Positions 47,480-57,100 of a stretch of 64,000 bases of DNA are shown in pieces. The stretch covers positions 34,689-98,688 of the forward strand of contig JARUHP010000015.1 of assembly GCA_030005635.1 (NCBI GenBank), given 5' to 3'. A program made the position numbers and the translations under genes. The stretch's first letter is position 1, and each line of letters begins with the position of its first letter. The notes under the pieces were generated by a model that saw only the letters and a program-made list of their open reading frames with translations, ran no database searches and was not told the origin of the DNA. This DNA comes from Deltaproteobacteria bacterium IMCC39146 (lineage in GTDB: Bacteria; Desulfobacterota; Desulfuromonadia; Desulfuromonadales; BM103).

Positions 47480-47638
47480 TCAGGCTGCTTCGAAATTGCT
47501 TTTATCTGCGCCACAGAGGGGGCAACACCAATCCTCTGGCAGGTCTTCGAAAGATGTGCCGGGGTCAATGCCGTTGCCTGGATCGCCTTCAGCCGGGTCG
47601 TAGATGTAGTCACAGATTACGCAACGATACTTGGTCAT
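47480..47638 (-). CDS. rubredoxin
   Basis: 52 residues from ATG at 47638 with AAGGAGCACATC upstream. The protein reads [19 protein letters not shown] at the start, with the second half ending [18 protein letters not shown]. Four cysteines at 6, 9, 39 and 42 bind one iron. Rubredoxins carry single electrons to oxygen- or peroxide-reducing enzymes (rubrerythrin, desulfoferrodoxin, ROO) in anaerobes. It is short, so easily missed by length filters. No partner enzyme lies next to it. Confidence 0.97.
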   Translation of the reverse strand: MTKYRCVICDYIYDPAEGDPGNGIDPGTSFEDLPEDWCCPLCGADKSNFEAA

Positions 47639-47771
47639 GATGTGCTCCTTGAGAATTTAGTAGTTGGCCAAAGTGGCCAAAATATCCAGACCATTCTAGT
47701 GCAAGAATGAATTCTGACAAGCGTAGACTTGAAAAAAATGGCGAAAACTTTTAAGCGGGGTAGCTGATTGC

Positions 47772-48440
47772 TCAGTCAATCATCCCGATCAGAGCCTTAA
47801 CAGTTTTTTCGATACCTTCAGCAGCCTCAGAAATCCTGCCGGCAAGCATGTAAGCCGGGCTTGAAACCAGCTTATTGTCGAGATCTATGACGCATTCTTC
47901 AACAGGGCACTGGATATGCTCTGAGCCCAGTGCAGTGAGTGCTTCTGCGGTTCCCTGGTCGTTGCCGATCGTTAGTTTATGCGAGATTTTTTCGTTACCC
48001 AGGACCTTGGAAAGGACTGCCGGGGCAATGCAGACGGCAGCAATCGGTTTCTTTGCAGCGTACATTTCCCGGATCAGGCGTGCTGTCTCAGCATTGACTT
48101 CACAGTCTGCACCAGCGACGGCGAAGTTGCAAAGGTTCTTCGCGGCACCAAAGCCTCCCGGAAGTATCAAAGCGTCAAGGTTAGAGGCCTGAACCTCTGC
48201 CAGGTCTTGAATGTTACCCCGGGCGATGCGGGCAGACTCAATTAGTACATTTCTGGTTGCGCCAGCTTCGGGCTCTCCGGTTAGGTGATTGATAACGTGC
48301 ATCTGGGGAATGTCCGGAGCCATGCAAACGGCTTCTGCGCCGGCGCGATCAATGGCCAGCAAGGTGATGACTGATTCGTTAATTTCGCTGCCGTCGTAGA
48401 CGCCGCAGCCGGACAGGATGACACCGATACGCTTTGCCAT
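47772..48440 (-). CDS. elbB: ElbB/DJ-1-type glyoxalase-like protein
   Basis: 222 residues from ATG at 48440 with GGAGGAG upstream; the ATG-like codon at 48455 overlaps that site. DJ-1/PfpI superfamily, ElbB branch: KRIGVILSGCGVYDGSEINESV, LDALILPGGFGAAKNLCNFAV and PIAAVCIAPAVLSKVLG with the nucleophile Cys. Reported to act on glyoxal in E. coli and linked in name to isoprenoid synthesis; function here is unproven. It is transcribed towards the rubredoxin gene. Confidence 0.92.
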   Translation of the reverse strand: MAKRIGVILSGCGVYDGSEINESVITLLAIDRAGAEAVCMAPDIPQMHVINHLTGEPEAGATRNVLIESARIARGNIQDLAEVQASNLDALILPGGFGAAKNLCNFAVAGADCEVNAETARLIREMYAAKKPIAAVCIAPAVLSKVLGNEKISHKLTIGNDQGTAEALTALGSEHIQCPVEECVIDLDNKLVSSPAYMLAGRISEAAEGIEKTVKALIGMID

Positions 48441-48909
48441 AAGACTCCTCCTCAAATTGTGATAATGGCTATTTTTTAAAAGGTTATGTCAAGATTAAAG
48501 AAAAATTCAGGCATGTCAAGATTGTTGAGATTTGTTCCGCCTCTTGCATGATTAATTCTTATCTCTTACTGATGTCTGATGTGGGAGGCCAGTGATTATG
48601 TCGGCGGTGTAAAAATTTTTATAAGCGGCAGAATTGAGGCCTTAACTCTTTTGTCGAGAGTTGCCGGTCCAGATTGACTTAAACGCATGTTTTCGTTACT
48701 CTGCGAAGTTATAAAACAAGGGCTCGTACTTTTTCCTCTTAAACCTGTTGTCCGATAGGGCCAGTGAGCCGCTTGACAGAACCGCTTCGCAGAAGACTTG
48801 GTCCTTTGTACGCCACGATCGACTCTGTCGTTGTCGCTCAATTGATAGTTAGGACCCGGGTGTCTTCCACCCGATAGAAATATATGCTCACTCCAAATGT
48901 GGAGGTCTC
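48441..48909. other. 469-bp gap between divergent elbB and the 89-residue gene
   Basis: No gene is recognised. Two copies of ATGTCAAGATT lie at 48486 and 48513 (reading AATCTTGACAT on the minus strand, so they supply two TTGACA boxes towards elbB, without clear -10 partners). A TTGACA at about 48773 on the plus strand also lacks a -10. Confidence 0.5.
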
Positions 48910-49179
48910 ATGGCCAAACTGGTAGACAATCCTAAGCTGGCATTTCGTTTAGCCCGTGCCATCGTCTCGGATATCGCCCTTTATAATCAGGAGAAAGTGA
49001 AGGAAGGGATCAAGAATGACTCGATTTTTGAAGTCCTGACCGAAGAACTGCAAGAGGGGCGTGATCATTTCTTTGGTCGGGTTTCTCCTGACCTGGATGA
49101 TCGAGCTCATCTTTATGATCGGGCAATCGTCGATGTCATGATTAAACAGGCCGGTAAGATCGAAAGTTCGATCTGGTAG
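48910..49179 (+). CDS. uncharacterised 89-residue protein
   Basis: ATG at 48910 with GGAGG upstream. Soluble and mostly helical by composition: MAKLVDNPKLAFRLARAIV then DIALYNQEKVKEGIKNDSIF and a C-terminal HLYDRAIVDVMIKQAGKIES. No cysteines, no membrane segment. I do not recognise a family. It stands 5 bp before rluD-like gene and is probably co-transcribed with it. The good ribosome site and coupling support that it is real. Confidence 0.8.
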   Translation: MAKLVDNPKLAFRLARAIVSDIALYNQEKVKEGIKNDSIFEVLTEELQEGRDHFFGRVSPDLDDRAHLYDRAIVDVMIKQAGKIESSIW

Positions 49180-49184
49180 ATTGC

Positions 49185-50204
49185 ATGCCTGAACCCTGCT
49201 GCTTTCAGGTCAGCCCCGATGATGTTTCTGTGCGCCTGGATCGTTTCCTGGATGACAATCTGCCCGAGGTTAGTCGCTCGCAGATCAAGCGTCTTATCGA
49301 TGAGGGTGCTATCACCCTGGATGGTGCTACGAGTAAGGCAGGCATCAAGCTGCGGGGGGGCGAAGAGATTCGAGTGGTTCTGCCTGAACCTGTTGTGACA
49401 ACAGCTCAGGCCGAAGCTATTCCTTTGGCGGTTCTTTACGAGGACTCCGCCCTGATCGTTGTTAACAAACCTGCCCATTTTGTGGTGCACCCGGCACCGG
49501 GGCACCAGAGCGGCACGTTGGTCAACGCGTTGCTGCATCACTGTCACGATCTCTCTGGTGTTGGTGGGGAGTTGCGGCCCGGCATTGTTCATCGCCTCGA
49601 CAAGGACACCTCCGGTGTGATGGTCGCCACCAAGGATGACCAAACCCACCAGCATCTGGCCAGTCAGTTCAAAGATCATACGATTCAACGACGCTACCGG
49701 GCTTTGGTCCATGGTTTGGTGGCAGAAAATAAGGGCAGCATAGATCAAGCGATTGGCAGGCATCCGGTGCATCGTAAGAAGATGTCCACCGATGCCCGTA
49801 TCAGTCGCAATGCTGTGACGCACTGGAAAGTTTTGCGTCGCTATGAGGAGGACCGACTGACACTTGTCGATCTGCTGCTGGAGACGGGCCGAACCCACCA
49901 GATCCGGGTTCACCTGACCGGAATGGGCTCTCCGGTTGTAGGCGATCCCCTCTACGGGGGAGCCAGTCGCGCCAAGTCAATCAGCGACACTGTGCTACGC
50001 AAAATGATAGTCCATCTGGAACGGCAGTTCCTACACGCCTGGCAACTTGGATTTGCTCACCCTGATGGCAGGGCCATGCTGTTCCAGGCCGCTTTACCGC
50101 AAGAGTTGCAGGAGATCCTCAGCTACCTTGAGGAAAAATATAACTACGAACCTGCCGCACTTGCGATCAAGGCCTGTGCTGGTCCGGTTGAAACGGCTTA
50201 TTGA
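49185..50204 (+). CDS. RluA/RluD-family 23S rRNA pseudouridine synthase
   Basis: 339 residues, ATG at 49185. An S4 RNA-binding domain at the N-terminus (VRLDRFLDDNLPEVSRSQIKR) leads to the catalytic domain with the HRLDKDTSG motif carrying the nucleophile Asp, LVNALLHHC and GRTHQIRVHLTGMGSPVVGDP. It resembles RluD in having the S4 domain. The product should modify uridines of 23S rRNA. pgeF starts within its stop. Confidence 0.93.
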   Translation: MPEPCCFQVSPDDVSVRLDRFLDDNLPEVSRSQIKRLIDEGAITLDGATSKAGIKLRGGEEIRVVLPEPVVTTAQAEAIPLAVLYEDSALIVVNKPAHFVVHPAPGHQSGTLVNALLHHCHDLSGVGGELRPGIVHRLDKDTSGVMVATKDDQTHQHLASQFKDHTIQRRYRALVHGLVAENKGSIDQAIGRHPVHRKKMSTDARISRNAVTHWKVLRRYEEDRLTLVDLLLETGRTHQIRVHLTGMGSPVVGDPLYGGASRAKSISDTVLRKMIVHLERQFLHAWQLGFAHPDGRAMLFQAALPQELQEILSYLEEKYNYEPAALAIKACAGPVETAY

Positions 50205-50998
50205 TGAATACTGTTAAGCAAGGCAAAATTCACTACCTGCAGCCTGATTGGGTCGGTCAGAACCACTTGGTCGCAGGGTTTACTACGCGTAACGGCGGCA
50301 GTAGTCGTGCCCCTTTTAATTCCCTTAACCTTGGCTTCAATTCCGGTGACCAGATGTCACAGGTAGAAGCAAATCGTGCCGCAGTGGCCAGAGCCTTTGA
50401 CCTGGAGCCGCATCTTTTGCTGACGGTTAACCAGGTTCACGGCACTGAGATTCTGGTTATTGACGAGTCGAATCTGGAAGTCTCTCATTTCCAGCGCGTC
50501 GCAAGCGATGCCATTATTACCAATCAGCGTAATATCCTCATTGGTATTCTTGTGGCCGACTGTTTTCCGGTTATTCTATACGATCAGAAAAAACATGTAG
50601 CCGCGGTGGTTCACCTCGGTTGGCGTGGCACGTCCGCCGGCCTGTTGGGTCGCACCGTAAAAGCCATGCAGGAGATCTTTGGTTGCTTGGCGACGGATCT
50701 TTGTGCTGCCATCGGTCCGGGCATTGCGGCCCACAGTTATGAAGTCGATCGTCCTGTGCGTGATGCTTTTCGCCAAGGGGTTGGTCAGTGGCAGAGGATC
50801 GCCAAGGAAGTTACTCTCGGCCATTGGCAGCTTGATCTGCAGAAAAGCGTTATGTTGCAGCTCGATGAAGCAGGAATCAGTCGGCTGGCCGTTGATACGG
50901 TCGCGGAATGCACCTGCTGTCACAAGGAAACGTTTTTCTCTTACCGGCGTGACGAAGGGCGAACTGGCCGTCAAATGGGTTTTGCCTTGTTACGTTAA
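50204..50998 (+). CDS. pgeF: PgeF/YfiH-type laccase-domain protein
   Basis: 264 residues from ATG at 50204, whose A is the last base of the preceding stop; a TTG one codon earlier is less likely. Family formerly called multicopper polyphenol oxidase, now shown in E. coli to clear wrongly built muropeptides. Seen: GFTTRNGGSS, VADCFPVILYD, HLGWRGTSAGLLG and the C-terminal CTCCHKETFFSYRRDEG. It follows rluD in many bacteria. The true activity in this lineage is untested. Confidence 0.92.
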   Translation: MNTVKQGKIHYLQPDWVGQNHLVAGFTTRNGGSSRAPFNSLNLGFNSGDQMSQVEANRAAVARAFDLEPHLLLTVNQVHGTEILVIDESNLEVSHFQRVASDAIITNQRNILIGILVADCFPVILYDQKKHVAAVVHLGWRGTSAGLLGRTVKAMQEIFGCLATDLCAAIGPGIAAHSYEVDRPVRDAFRQGVGQWQRIAKEVTLGHWQLDLQKSVMLQLDEAGISRLAVDTVAECTCCHKETFFSYRRDEGRTGRQMGFALLR

Positions 50999-51022
50999 CA
51001 CCTTTTTAAAGGAAGCCACTTC

Positions 51023-52228
51023 ATGGACACCCCACATGTCCTTATTGTCGAAGATGATTCCAGCGTCTGTGAACTTCTTTTCTCTTGTCTGAGTAAGGCC
51101 GGATATCGTGTCTCCGTTGCCCAGAGCGGTGAGGTAGGCCTGTCTCAAATCGAAGAAGATCCCCCCGAAGCAATGGTTCTTGATCTTAACCTGCCCGGAA
51201 TGAACGGGCTGGATGTGTGTCGCGCAATGCGCCGCGATCCCTGGATGAGTAGAATCCCTGTCTTGATGTTAACCGGTCAGGCCGAAGAAGATGATGTTGT
51301 CGCTGGCTTGGAAGTCGGCGCCGATGACTACATGACCAAGCCGTTTTCGCCCAAACTTCTGACTGCAAGGGTCAAGGCTTTGTTGCGTCGCCGCAGTAGC
51401 AACCCAGTCCCTGCAGACGGTACGATCTCCGCTGAAAATTCACCGGAATCTTTGATGGTGAAAACGTTGGGTCGTTGCGAGTTGCGTGTCGGTAATCGAC
51501 GCTTGTCTTGGACCGAGGAATTCAGCCCGGCACAACGTCAGTTGATGTCCATGCTGGTTGGTGCTTCCAGCGGCAAGATTGCTCAAGAAGAGGTCCAGGC
51601 CTCGCTTTGGCCGGACAGCTCTTCCATGCGAGCTCGTTCGAGCTTCGATTCTTTGCTTTCAAGAGTGCGTCGCACCCTTGATCAGGCTTTGGCGCCTTTC
51701 GACAGCAAGAAGTACCTGGTCGTTAAGCGCGGCTATCTCTGCCTTGAACATTCACTCATAGACGCCCACGAATTTCGCCGTTTGATACGCAAGGGCACCC
51801 AGCAGGTCGCTGGAGGTGAATTGTGGCCGGCTGAAATCACCTTCTCGTCAGCATTCAGCCTCTGGCGAGGCCCTTTTGTGCCGGGAGATTTCGGCAATGA
51901 TGCGGCCACAGTCTTCCAGGATGAACTGGAGCAGCTCTATCTCGACACCAGCCAGACTTTTGCTCGTTTGTTGGCACAGAGTGAACGCTACCAGGAAGCG
52001 GCGAAACTATTGCGAGATGCCTTGCGCTATGAACCGACCAACGATGGAGTTGTTCGACTTCTTTATTCGCTCTGCCATGCTCAGGACAGCCCGGGGCAGG
52101 CCAGTCAGATCATCAAACAATACAGCGAAGCCTTGGGCCGTGATAATTTCCCGGCCCAGGAAATAGAGGAAGCGTTAAGGGGTTTTCCCAAGGAGCCGCC
52201 TGCTCATAACTGGCTGACCCTTGGTTGA
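51023..52228 (+). CDS. response regulator with SARP/BTAD output
   Basis: 401 residues, ATG at 51023 with AAGGAAG upstream. Receiver domain at 1-125: EDD acidic triad, phosphoacceptor Asp 54 in MVLDLNLPGMNG and Lys in DYMTKPFSP. A winged-helix part at about 145-230 (KTLGRCELRVGNRRLSW, ASLWPDSSSMRARSSFDSLL, KKYLVVKRGYLCLE) and a BTAD-like helical repeat at about 235-400 (YQEAAKLLRDALRYEPTNDG) follow. BTAD outputs are typical of actinobacterial SARPs and rarer here. No histidine kinase is near. Targets are unknown. Confidence 0.85.
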   Translation: MDTPHVLIVEDDSSVCELLFSCLSKAGYRVSVAQSGEVGLSQIEEDPPEAMVLDLNLPGMNGLDVCRAMRRDPWMSRIPVLMLTGQAEEDDVVAGLEVGADDYMTKPFSPKLLTARVKALLRRRSSNPVPADGTISAENSPESLMVKTLGRCELRVGNRRLSWTEEFSPAQRQLMSMLVGASSGKIAQEEVQASLWPDSSSMRARSSFDSLLSRVRRTLDQALAPFDSKKYLVVKRGYLCLEHSLIDAHEFRRLIRKGTQQVAGGELWPAEITFSSAFSLWRGPFVPGDFGNDAATVFQDELEQLYLDTSQTFARLLAQSERYQEAAKLLRDALRYEPTNDGVVRLLYSLCHAQDSPGQASQIIKQYSEALGRDNFPAQEIEEALRGFPKEPPAHNWLTLG

Positions 52229-52498
52229 AAAAATAAACGATCTTGTAGCAGGCTACGAGGTAACAATAGCCTGTGACCTTTCCAAAATTACGCAGAAAGC
52301 TGCAGGGGAGTTAGGCTCACTCGTTTGTGATTAAAAAAAAATACCCAAATAGACACTTTTTTCGTTGGGAGCGCACGGATGTGAGAGATTTGTGAGAAGT
52401 CATGTGTATAGTGCAGAGACTAGTTTGAATTTTATTTTGTGTTTGCAGGCTATAAAGAGTGTTACAAAACGATGGATTTTAATTTGATTTATTAGGGG

Positions 52499-52532
52499 AG
52501 CCTCTATCCGATGGATGGGGGCTATTTTTTTT
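52499..52532 (+). terminator. intrinsic terminator 270 bp after the response regulator
   Basis: AGCCTCTATCC pairs with GGATGGGGGCT (two G-U pairs) around GAT, followed by ATTTTTTTT. Confidence 0.8.
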
Positions 52533-52542
52533 ATCTGGTTAT

Positions 52543-52700
52543 TCCCTTTGCCTTTGTGTTCAGCCCCTCGGCCTCGCTGACCACTGTGTACGGCCGCCAA
52601 GATGTAATTCGTCGACCTCAACGGTGCCGGACAACTGAAACCTTCTATCCTTTCTCGCCTCCTCATTGAAAATAGGGTCATACTGAATCCTCTCCATGAC
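52543..52700 (-). pseudogene. remnant of an IS1595/ISXO2-like transposase
   Basis: On the minus strand a fragment reads GTVEVDELHLGG, close to the VEVDE.YIGG hallmark of ISXO2-type transposases. After a frameshift the next frame reads SGQRGRGAEHKGKG, matching the Lys/Arg-rich stretch that normally follows that hallmark. No intact transposase or clear ends are visible. The fragment is short, so the family call is tentative. It lies between two terminators. Confidence 0.55.
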
Positions 52701-52740
52701 CTTTTGTGTCTCTACTGGAGCAAAATGGGTAACCAGATAT

Positions 52741-52780
52741 AAGAAAAGCCCGTATGCATAACGCATACGGGCTTTTCTTA
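52741..52780. terminator. bidirectional terminator after the MglA-like gene
   Basis: AAGAAAAGCCCGTATGC pairs with GCATACGGGCTTTTCTT around ATAAC. It lies 16 bp after the MglA stop on the minus strand. Confidence 0.92.
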
Positions 52781-52795
52781 TTCGTTGAAACTCTT

Positions 52796-53392
52796 TTAAC
52801 CGCCACCGCCGCCTTTTTTGAGCTCCAGCAGGATCCGCTTGGCAACTTCTTTGAGGGTTTCGAAGACCCCTTCACCGGTTTGTGCACACGCAGTGAACTC
52901 GGGGACGCCATCGGGATTGAGTAGCTCGCGCAGTTCCTCGAGTGGCGTACAGTTAGGCAGGTCTTGCTTGTTGTACTGGATGACGAAAGGCAGCTTCTCC
53001 AGTTCGTAGCCCTGCTCTTCAAGGTTGACCCTGAGGTTGTCCAAACTCTCGATGTTAGCGTCGAAACGCTCTTCCTGGGAGTCGGCAACAAAGACAACGC
53101 CATCCACGCCTTTGAGGATCAGTTTACGAGAGGCATCATAAAACACCTGGCCGGGAACTGTGTAGAGGTGGAAGCGGGTTTTAAAACCGCGAATTTCACC
53201 GAGAGCCAGTGGTAAGAAATCGAAAAAGAGTGTTCTCTCAGTTTCCGTGGCCAGGGATATCATCTTGCCTTTGGCATCGGGGGCGGTCTTTTGGTAGACA
53301 AACTGCAGGTTGGTCGTCTTGCCACAAAGGCCGGGACCGTAGTAGACGATTTTGCAGTTGATTTCGCGGGAGGCATAGTTGATGAAAGACAT
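52796..53392 (-). CDS. MglA-like small GTPase
   Basis: 198 residues, ATG at 53392. P-loop [13 protein letters not shown], the switch region with [10 protein letters not shown], the DTPGQ-like VPGQVFYDA and the base motif NKQDLPN. MglA of Myxococcus sets cell polarity and motility direction; homologues are common in deltaproteobacteria. The roadblock partner lies 12 bp upstream, giving a MglB-MglA operon. The C-terminus ends in five glycines (GGGGG), an unusual tail. Ends at a strong terminator. Confidence 0.93.
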   Translation of the reverse strand: MSFINYASREINCKIVYYGPGLCGKTTNLQFVYQKTAPDAKGKMISLATETERTLFFDFLPLALGEIRGFKTRFHLYTVPGQVFYDASRKLILKGVDGVVFVADSQEERFDANIESLDNLRVNLEEQGYELEKLPFVIQYNKQDLPNCTPLEELRELLNPDGVPEFTACAQTGEGVFETLKEVAKRILLELKKGGGGG

Positions 53393-53404
53393 GATCCGAT
53401 ATCC

Positions 53405-53905
53405 TTAGCTGAACAGGTTGTCTATGTCGTCGTCGGTGATCTCGGCAAATGGACTATCGACATTGCCGGCCTTTTCAACTTCCGCCGCCTTGACTGCAAG
53501 ATCTTCAAATATGCCGGCCAGTTCGTCACTGGCTTTCTTAACGCGCAGTCTGACAAGGCCGAGAGAGCTGCGATGGTCGAAAATAACCACCAGGATAACC
53601 CGCTGTGCAATGATCGAAATGTGAATGTTGTCTTTTTCCCCTTCGTGGAAGAGGATGGAGAACTCTTTTTCGCCAATCAACTTAGCGAGCCCACCCGTAG
53701 CGGCGATGTTGCCGGCGGTCAGAGAGGCGAGGCTCGTTGTGTCGAGGTTCTCCGTTTCACCACAGCCAGCAATCAGTTGCCCGTTTTTATCGACCAGGAA
53801 GATGACTTTAGCGTTGGATTCACGCAACAGTTTTTCTATGACTGCGCTGATCCGCTGGAATTCCTCGTCGTACATGACAAAGTTGTTGTTCTGTGACTCG
53901 AGCAT
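53405..53905 (-). CDS. roadblock/LC7 MglB-like protein
   Basis: 166 residues from ATG at 53905 with GGAGAACC upstream (an ATG-like start at 53938 is 11 codons longer). Roadblock fold: MYDEEFQRISAVIEKLL, VIFLVDKNGQLIAGCGE, LTAGNIAATGGLAKLIGE and HISIIAQRVILVVIFD. MglB works as GTPase-activating protein for MglA. The tail (residues about 145-166) is acidic. First gene of a two-gene unit with the MglA-like GTPase. Confidence 0.92.
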   Translation of the reverse strand: MLESQNNNFVMYDEEFQRISAVIEKLLRESNAKVIFLVDKNGQLIAGCGETENLDTTSLASLTAGNIAATGGLAKLIGEKEFSILFHEGEKDNIHISIIAQRVILVVIFDHRSSLGLVRLRVKKASDELAGIFEDLAVKAAEVEKAGNVDSPFAEITDDDIDNLFS

Positions 53906-54082
53906 ACTTGGTTCTCCTGTTGGGGGGATCTTCACCAATAGCTCTTATAGCATTTCATCCTGTCTTATATCAAGGTATTTTGCCCGATTGATCTGGGCTT
54001 GTGATGGCTCGTCGTGGGCTTTATGCTGTAAGCAAGTGCTGTTTGCTTCGGGAGCTTCTTGTTCTCGTGTGAATTGCCGATT

Positions 54083-54118
54083 AAAAAAGCTCCCGGCGTT
54101 TGGCCGGGAGCTTTTTTG
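54083..54118. terminator. terminator after nifJ
   Basis: AAAAAAGCTCCCGGC pairs with GCCGGGAGCTTTTTT around a short loop (GTTTG). It lies 21 bp after the nifJ stop on the minus strand and can act in both directions. Confidence 0.93.
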
Positions 54119-54138
54119 TTACGCTTGCCTGTTGCTGA

Positions 54139-57100
54139 TTACTTGCCACAGTCTGCTGAAAGATCCGCCAGTTTCTGGTAAAGATCGAAACGGGCGGCGA
54201 AGTCTTTCGCCGAAGCTGCCATCAGCTCCTCAGCTTGCTCGGGGTTGGCCTTCTTGAGCATCCTGAAGCGATTCTGCTTGCTGGCAAAATCGTCGAAGCT
54301 GATCGTCGGCGCCTTGCTGTCGAGCTGCAGCGGGTTCTTGCCTTCAGCGACCAAGCGGGGATCGAAGCGGAACAGCGGCCAGTAGCCGGAGTTGACAGCC
54401 TCTTTACAACCGTCCACGGCGGTGGTCATGTTGATGCCGTGAGCGATGCAGTGCGAGTAAGCAATGATGAGCGACGGACCGTCGTAAGCATCAGCTTCAA
54501 GCATTGCCTTGACCACTTGACCCGGGTTCGCCATCGAAACCTTGGCGACATAGATGTTGCCGTAGGTCATGCTGATCATGGCAAGGTCTTTCTTCGGCAT
54601 TTGCTTGCCACCTGCGGCGAACTGAGCTACCGCGCCCATCGGTGTTGCCTTGGAAGCCTGGCCGCCGGTGTTGGAGTAAACTTCGGTGTCCATAACGAGC
54701 ACGTTGACGTTGGCACCAGAGGCGAGAACATGATCCAGGCCGCCATAGCCGATGTCATAGGCCCAGCCGTCGCCGCCGTGGATCCAGACCGACTTGTTGA
54801 CCAGGTAGTCTGCGTCAGCGAGCAATTGAGGCGCTGTCTCGTGAGTACATTTTTCCAGGATCGCTTTGAGCTTAGCAACTTGAGCGCGTTGTGCTTCGAT
54901 CAATTCCTGAGAAGACTGGTCGGCATCAAGGATTTCCTGCTTGAGCTTCTCGCTGCCTTGGCAGGCCGCGCAACCGCAGGCCATATTCTTGACCAGTAGC
55001 TCCCGTGAGTACTCAGCGGTCTTGTCGATGGCAAGGCGGAAACCGAAACCGAATTCGGCGTTGTCCTCAAAGAGCGAGTTGCTCCATGCCGGACCGAGAC
55101 CGTCCTTACGTGTGGTCCAGGGTGTGGTCGGCAGGTTGCCGCCATAAATCGAGGAACAACCGGTGGCGTTGGCGACAACCATGCGATCGCCAAACAGCTG
55201 AGAGCAGAGTTTGACGAATGGGGTCTCGCCGCAACCGGCACAAGCGCCGGAGAATTCGAACATCGGCGGCAGCAGTTGGCTGCCCTTGAGGGTTGCGCTG
55301 TTAAAGAGCGCCGGATCGGTGTCAGGCAGGCCGAGGAAGAAGTCGAAATTCTTCCGTTCCGTATCTCGCAATGGAGGCTGTGGCTGCATGTTGATTGCTT
55401 TGTGATTTTCGTCGGTTTTGCTTTTGACCGGGCAGTTGTGGACGCAAGCGCCACAGCCGGTGCAATCTTCGACGGCAACCTGCAGGGTGAACTTCCTGTC
55501 GCCCATGTCCTTGCCACGTGCTGCGCAGGACTTGAAGGTTTCCGGTGCGCCGGCAAGATCCTTATCGTCGTAGATCTTCATGCGGACCGAAGCGTGCGGG
55601 CAGACGAAAGAACAGATGCCGCATTGTATGCAGAGCTCTTTGTCCCATACCGGAGTTTCGATGGCGATGTTACGTTTTTCGTACATGGCCGTACCCGTTG
55701 GGAAGGTGCCGTCATCAGGCATGGCTGAGACCGGCAGGCTGTCGCCGAGGCCGTCGATGATCGGGCCGAGGGAGTTCTTGACGGTGTCCGGGGTGCCGTT
55801 CCACTGGCCGATCGTCATTTCGATCGCGCTGTCGGCAATGGTAGGAACAGTCACTTCCTGAATGTTCTCCAGGGCGACATCGACAGCCTGGTTGTTCATG
55901 TTGAGGACTTTTTCGCCGGCCTTGCTGTAGGACTTGACGATGGCATCCTTGATCTCACGTACTGCTTGCTCTTGCGAGATGATATTGGAGATCTTGAAGA
56001 AAGCGGTCTGCATGATGACGTTGATGCGGGGACCGAGGCCGATCTGGTTGCCGAGCTTGACGCCATCGATAACAAAGAACTTGAGTCCTTTGTCGATGAT
56101 CGCCTGTTGGACTTTCTTCGGCAGGTGAGCCCAGACTTCGTCTTTGTTGAACGGGCTGTTGAGCAGGAAGGTTGCGCCCTGGTTGGCGTTTTTGAGCATG
56201 TCGTACTTCTCGAGGAAGGAGAAGTTGTGACAGGCGACAAAGTCGGAAGTGGTAATCAGGTATGGAGCGCGGATCACTTTCTTGCCGAAGCGCAGATGAC
56301 TGGTGGTCATGCTGCCGGCCTTCTTGGAGTCGTAGACAAAATACGCCTGAACTTCGTTGTCGGTGCTGTCACCGATAATCTTGATCGAGTTCTTGTTGGC
56401 ACCAACGGTGCCATCTGAACCGAGACCGTAGAACATCGCTGAATAGCCATCAAAGGGAACCTTGTAGTCAGCTTCGAAGTCGAGGCTGCGACCGGTTACG
56501 TCGTCCTTGATGCCAACCACGCAATGGTTCATCGGCTTGTCTTTGGAAAGATTGTCGAGGACGCCCTTGGCCATGCCTGGGCTGAACTCGTAGGAACCAA
56601 GGCCATAACGGGCGCCAACGATCTGTGGGTAGCCTTTGAAAGAGATCAAGCCGTCTGCCATTGCTTCGCCGAAGGCGGTGCGCACGTTGTGGTAGAGAGG
56701 TTCGCCAATGGAGCCTGGCTCCTTGGTGCGGTCGAGGACAGCGATCTTTTTGGTGGTCGCTGGCAAGGTTTTGGCAAAAGCCTCAACATTGAAGGGCAGG
56801 AAGAGGCGAACCTTGATCAGGCCAACTTTCTCGCCCTGCGCTGCCAGGTGCTCGACAAGTTCGTGCATGGTGTCGCAGCCTGAACCCATCATGACCACAA
56901 CACGCTCGGCGTCGGGTGCGCCGACATAGTCGAAGAGGTTGTACTGGCGGCCGGTTCGTTTGGCGAATTTATCAAATTGAGCCTGTACGATTGCGGGAAG
57001 CTTGTCGTAGTAGCTGTTAACCGTTTCGCGGCCCTGGAAATAAACGTCCGGGTTCTGCGCGGTACCGCGTAGAACAGGATGATCCGGTGAAAGGCTACGC

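Larger units (their letters stand above)
52229..52795. other. gap with broken transposase and two terminators
   Basis: Contains a plus-strand terminator at 52499-52532, a degenerate minus-strand transposase trace, and a bidirectional terminator at 52741-52780. The response-regulator gene ends at 52228, so an RNA running to the first terminator would have a tail of about 270 bases, or a separate small RNA could lie here. Confidence 0.6.

Noticed and set aside
54235..54999. 254-residue plus-strand frame opposite nifJ
   Set aside because: Shadow of nifJ; composition is typical of antisense frames.
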